Below are positions 5,175-7,637 of a DNA stretch of 7,637 bases, piece by piece; the stretch's first letter is position 1; each line of letters opens with the position of its first letter. The position numbers and the translations under genes were made by a program. Below the pieces are notes generated by a model, which did not search any database, was not told the origin of the DNA, and was given only the letters and a program-made list of their open reading frames with translations. This DNA comes from Clostridia bacterium (GTDB lineage Bacteria > Bacillota_A > Clostridia > Oscillospirales > CAG-272). Location of the stretch: NCBI GenBank assembly GCA_017959485.1, contig JAGDAM010000070.1, positions 1-7,637 on the forward strand, read 5' to 3'.

Positions 5175-6503
5175 TCAGCCGAAGATACCCTTCGTCTGAG
5201 CCTTGCCGTAGCTGCGGAGAGCCAGCTGAGCCTCGAGATCGCGAACGACCTCAAGTATAACCCCGACGACGATCAGCAGCGAGTTGCCGCCGAAAGCAAT
5301 ACCGTTGAATGTGGTGCTGTCGGGATTGATCAGATGATTGATTATACTGACCAGCATGGGAAGTCCTGCGACGATGCAGAGGAATACCGCGCCTATCAGC
5401 GTGATCCTGTTGAGGATCTTCTTGATATACTGAACAGTCGGTCTGCCCGAACGGATGCCGGGGATCGAACCGCCGTTCTTCTGTATGTTGTTGGCGACCT
5501 CAACCGGATCGAACGAGATCAGGATGTAGAAGTAGGCAAAAACCACAATAAGGGCCAGATAGATTATGAAATACAGCCAGGTATTGTAGTTGAAGTATTT
5601 TTCCATGAACTTGCTGAAGCCGCTGTTCGGGAAGAAAGCGCCGATAGTCGCGGGGATCGAAGCGATCGTGCTCGCGAAGATAATCGGCATAACACCCGAC
5701 ATGTTGAGCTTGATCGGCAGGTTCGAGGACTGACCGCCGTACATCTTGCGCCCGACGACTCTCTTTGCGTAGAGGATCGGGATACGTCTCTCGGACTCTG
5801 TGAACCAGACGATGAAGATGACCATCGCGAGGGTGATGCAGAGCGAGAGGACCGCGAGGGGAATGCCCCACCATCTGAAGCCGTCGGTCTTGTTGTAGAC
5901 CATCGAGCCGACACTGTTTATGAGGGTCGGGACGCGGGAGATGATGTTGGCGAAAAGTATCATCGATACGCCGTTGCCTATGCCGTGTTCGTTGACTCTC
6001 TCGGCAAGCCACATGATGATCGCGGCGCCGGCGCAGTAGCATCCGATAAGGACGAATTTGCCGAACCAGTTGATCTCGGGGACCAGCATGTTGTAGGTCT
6101 CCATGAGCTTCATATAGCCGTAGGCGGTGATGATCGCGAGAACGACGGTCACGTACCTGGTGATGGCGGTTATCTTTTTTCTGCCCTCTTCACCGTCCTT
6201 GGAAAGAGCCTGAAGGGCCGGGATGGCGACCGTGAGCAGCTGGATAACGATCGATGCGGTGATGTAAGGCGACACCGAAAGCGCGAAGAGCGTCGAGTTG
6301 CCGAACGCGCCGCCGGAGAGGAAGTCCATGTATTCAAGGATCGATCCTCTCGCGTAGGTGTTGAAATAGGTGAGAGCGTCGTTTGAGATATAGGGAAGCG
6401 GGATCGATGCGCCGAGTCTGTAGATCAGCATAATGAGCGCCGTGAAGAGTATCTTCGAACGGAGTTCAGCCGTCTTCCAGGCATTTCTAAAGGTCGCAAA
6501 CAT
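5175..6503 (-). CDS. secY: protein translocase subunit SecY
   Basis: Channel-forming subunit of the SecYEG translocon in the cytoplasmic membrane; it passes unfolded preproteins driven by SecA and inserts membrane proteins with the ribosome. The 442-residue product has the length and about ten hydrophobic segments expected. Landmarks: TM1 near residues 18-35, the plug-to-TM2 region ending SVSPYITASIVIQLL (about 76-90), HGIGNGVS (173-180), the cytosolic loop ESERRIPILYAKRVVGR (236-252) with YGGQSSNLPIKLNMSGVMP (255-273), NGGSIPGIRSGRPT (343-356) and a C-terminal EVVRDLEAQLALRSY (418-432). The ATG at 6501-6503 was chosen over the one at 6507-6509 because GAGGAGG lies 7 nt upstream of it but only 1 nt from the other, and because SecY proteins typically begin MF. 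It starts 2 nt after the rplO stop. Confidence 0.97.
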   Translation of the reverse strand: MFATFRNAWKTAELRSKILFTALIMLIYRLGASIPLPYISNDALTYFNTYARGSILEYMDFLSGGAFGNSTLFALSVSPYITASIVIQLLTVAIPALQALSKDGEEGRKKITAITRYVTVVLAIITAYGYMKLMETYNMLVPEINWFGKFVLIGCYCAGAAIIMWLAERVNEHGIGNGVSMILFANIISRVPTLINSVGSMVYNKTDGFRWWGIPLAVLSLCITLAMVIFIVWFTESERRIPILYAKRVVGRKMYGGQSSNLPIKLNMSGVMPIIFASTIASIPATIGAFFPNSGFSKFMEKYFNYNTWLYFIIYLALIVVFAYFYILISFDPVEVANNIQKNGGSIPGIRSGRPTVQYIKKILNRITLIGAVFLCIVAGLPMLVSIINHLINPDSTTFNGIAFGGNSLLIVVGVILEVVRDLEAQLALRSYGKAQTKGIFG

Positions 6504-6505
6504 CG

Positions 6506-6949
6506 TCATACCTCCTCGGTAGTGCCGCCTGCTGCCTCAATCTTTTCCTTCGCAGCCGAAGAGAATTTCGACGCTTTGACGTTGAGCTTTTTGGTAAGTA
6601 CGCCCTTGCCGAGAATCTTGAGCCCGTCATACTCCTTGCGGACGACGCGGGAAGCGAGAAGAGTCTCGAGGTCTACGGTAGCTCCGTCCTCGAAACGGTT
6701 CAGATCTTCCACGTTAACCGTTGCGTATACGGTAGCGAATCTGGCGTTGCGGAAGCCTCTCTTAGGAAGCTGCCTGTAGATCGGGAACTGCCCGCCTTCA
6801 AAGCCGGGCCTCACGCCGCCTCCGGATCTCGCATTCTGACCCTTATGGCCCTTGCCGGCGGTCTTGCCGTTGCCCGAGCCGATTCCTCTTCCCTTGCGGA
6901 AGGGCGCCCTTGCGGAGCCCTCAGCGGGACGCAGATCTTCAAGTTTCAT
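6506..6949 (-). CDS. rplO: 50S ribosomal protein L15
   Basis: Large-subunit protein L15, a late-assembly protein that reaches deep into 23S rRNA. The 147-residue form called here starts [13 protein letters not shown], matching the common MKLxELxPAxGS opening. The basic glycine-rich extension ([20 protein letters not shown], about residues 19-38) threads into rRNA in known structures, and the C-terminal L15 signature ([20 protein letters not shown]) lies at about 111-130. Two ATG codons stand in tandem: the upstream one (6950-6952) adds one Met and lies 5 nt from AAAGGAG, while the one chosen lies 8 nt away and gives the family-like N-terminus. Both overlap the rpmD stop (ATGA or TGATG), so coupling is likely either way. 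Confidence 0.96.
   Translation of the reverse strand: MKLEDLRPAEGSARAPFRKGRGIGSGNGKTAGKGHKGQNARSGGGVRPGFEGGQFPIYRQLPKRGFRNARFATVYATVNVEDLNRFEDGATVDLETLLASRVVRKEYDGLKILGKGVLTKKLNVKASKFSSAAKEKIEAAGGTTEEV
6511..6517 (-). promoter_or_regulatory. secY ribosome binding site
   Basis: The minus strand reads GAGGAGG inside the end of rplO. It is 1 nt from the upstream ATG (6507-6509) and 7 nt from the in-frame ATG at 6501-6503. Only the latter has workable spacing, which sets the secY start. Confidence 0.8.
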
Positions 6950-7146
6950 CATGCGTTCTCCTTTCCGTTGCAGTCGCAGTCCTCGACCTTGACAAGGTGG
7001 GAGATAATCCTGACCTTACCGTCGAGTACCGGGCCCTCGGCATGGATCACCGAGTCGCCTATCTTGCGAAGTCCGAGCGAGTCGGCGGTGGCCTTCTGGT
7101 TCGGCTTGCAGGTGATGAGCGATTTTACGAGAGTGACTTTTTTCAT
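6949..7146 (-). CDS. rpmD: 50S ribosomal protein L30
   Basis: Large-subunit protein L30, a small single-domain rRNA-binding protein of the bacterial 50S particle. The 65-residue product has the family pattern: an initial beta strand ([10 protein letters not shown]), the [18 protein letters not shown] stretch at about residues 14-31, and a final HLVKVE strand at about 50-55. It is slightly longer than the usual 58-60 residues because of a polar tail, [10 protein letters not shown], with two cysteines spaced CxC; the tail has no obvious family counterpart. The ATG sits 9 nt after a GGAGG site and overlaps the rpsE stop as ATGA. The position between rpsE and rplO is the standard spc order. Confidence 0.96.
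   Translation of the reverse strand: MKKVTLVKSLITCKPNQKATADSLGLRKIGDSVIHAEGPVLDGKVRIISHLVKVEDCDCNGKENA
6958..6964 (-). promoter_or_regulatory. rplO ribosome binding site
   Basis: The minus strand reads AAAGGAG here. It is 5 nt from the first of two adjacent ATG codons and 8 nt from the second. The longer spacing and the family N-terminus favour the second ATG, but the site does not exclude the first. Confidence 0.7.
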
Positions 7147-7637
7147 TTTCTCACTCCTCCCTTGACATCGTCGACCTCTATGCCGCGGGTCTTCGCGACC
7201 TCTTCGGCGGAACGGAGTTCCTTAAGGCCCTCCATAGTGGCCTTGACAACGTTCACGGGGTTGTTGGATCTCAGGCACTTGGCCCTGATGTTGCTGATAC
7301 CGGCGGCCTCGAGATCCATCCTTACCTTCGAACCGGCGATGATTCCGGTACCGGGGGCGGCGGGCTTGAGCAGGACCTTGCCGGCTCCGAACACGCCGGT
7401 CACCTGATGAGGTATCGTGGTCCCCTTCACCGATACGGTGACGAGATTTTTCTTTGCGTCCTCGATTCCCTTGCGGATCGCTTCGGGAACCTCGGTAGCC
7501 TTTCCGAGTCCTACTCCGACGCGGCCGTGTCCGTCGCCGACTACCATAAGCGCGGCAAAGCGGGAAACGCGTCCACCTTTAACGGTCTTGGAAACACGGT
7601 TCAGTGCAACGAGGTTTTCGGTAAATTCCTTTTCCTC
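7143..7637 (-). CDS. rpsE: 30S ribosomal protein S5 (5' end cut by window edge)
   Basis: Small-subunit protein S5, which acts in the body of the 30S particle near the decoding site and is known to affect translational accuracy. The frame is open to the right edge, so the start codon lies outside; 164 residues are visible. The fragment begins [17 protein letters not shown], typical of the S5 N-terminal RNA-binding domain, so only a short N-terminal piece should be missing. The S5 signature ([14 protein letters not shown], then EVPEAIRKG) lies at about fragment residues 34-57, and the C-terminal domain carries the expected GTGIIAG and the conserved NPVNVVKAT. The TGA stop overlaps the rpmD start as ATGA, which suggests translational coupling. 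The family call is secure; only the exact N-terminus is unknown. Confidence 0.97.
   Translation of the reverse strand, partial: EEKEFTENLVALNRVSKTVKGGRVSRFAALMVVGDGHGRVGVGLGKATEVPEAIRKGIEDAKKNLVTVSVKGTTIPHQVTGVFGAGKVLLKPAAPGTGIIAGSKVRMDLEAAGISNIRAKCLRSNNPVNVVKATMEGLKELRSAEEVAKTRGIEVDDVKGGVRK

Noticed and set aside
5334..6386. 350-codon open frame on the plus strand opposite secY
   Set aside because: It lies wholly antisense to a clear SecY gene and has a highly charged Asp/Arg-rich composition, as expected of the complement of GC-rich membrane-protein codons. It is a shadow frame.
1..7637. Mobile elements, CRISPR arrays, tRNA or rRNA genes
   Set aside because: No transposase-like frame, no regularly spaced direct repeats and no tRNA or rRNA signature were seen on either strand.

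Overview
This window is the downstream half of the spc ribosomal-protein operon joined to the alpha operon of a bacterium. Every gene is read from the minus strand, so transcription runs from high to low coordinates. The order is rpsE (cut by the right edge) - rpmD - rplO - secY - adk - map - infA - rpmJ - rpsM - rpsK - rpsD - rpoA - rplQ, followed by a strong intrinsic terminator. The gene order, the zinc-knuckle forms of S4 and L36, the cysteine-containing LID of adenylate kinase, the strong AGGAGG-type ribosome binding sites and the fairly high GC content together suggest a Gram-positive member of class Clostridia (Bacillota), possibly of the Ruminococcaceae/Oscillospirales type. The placement of rpsD between rpsK and rpoA also fits Clostridia; in Bacillus rpsD lies elsewhere. 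The lineage is inferred from gene content and protein style, not from a search.

Region by region: 3374-7637 holds the spc-type part, from S5, L30 and L15 through the SecY translocon channel, adenylate kinase, methionine aminopeptidase and IF-1 to L36. The junctions are very tight: ATGA or TGATG overlaps at rpsE/rpmD, rpmD/rplO and adk/map, and gaps of 2 to 33 nt elsewhere. This indicates one transcript with translational coupling. 307-3334 holds the alpha-type part: S13, S11, S4, the RNA polymerase alpha subunit and L17. Only two gaps inside the operon exceed 80 nt: rpsD-rpoA (82 nt) and rpoA-rplQ (117 nt). The second is packed with inverted repeats that can fold into a closed multi-branch structure, followed by a GCGA-loop hairpin against the rplQ ribosome binding site. 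1-306 has no gene that can be called with confidence. It holds the operon terminator (205-265), a second hairpin with a T-rich tail facing the opposite way (153-195), and further inverted repeats up to the left edge.

Together the genes supply ribosome assembly (S5, L30, L15, L36, S13, S11, S4, L17), translation initiation (IF-1), N-terminal methionine removal (Map), membrane protein export (SecY), nucleotide balance (Adk) and transcription (RpoA). This is a core growth operon. No mobile element, CRISPR array or new protein system is visible. The points worth a second look are RNA structures in the non-coding gaps, an infA gene whose most family-like start is a CTG codon, a shortened zinc knuckle in Adk, and several starts where the longest reading frame is probably not the real gene.
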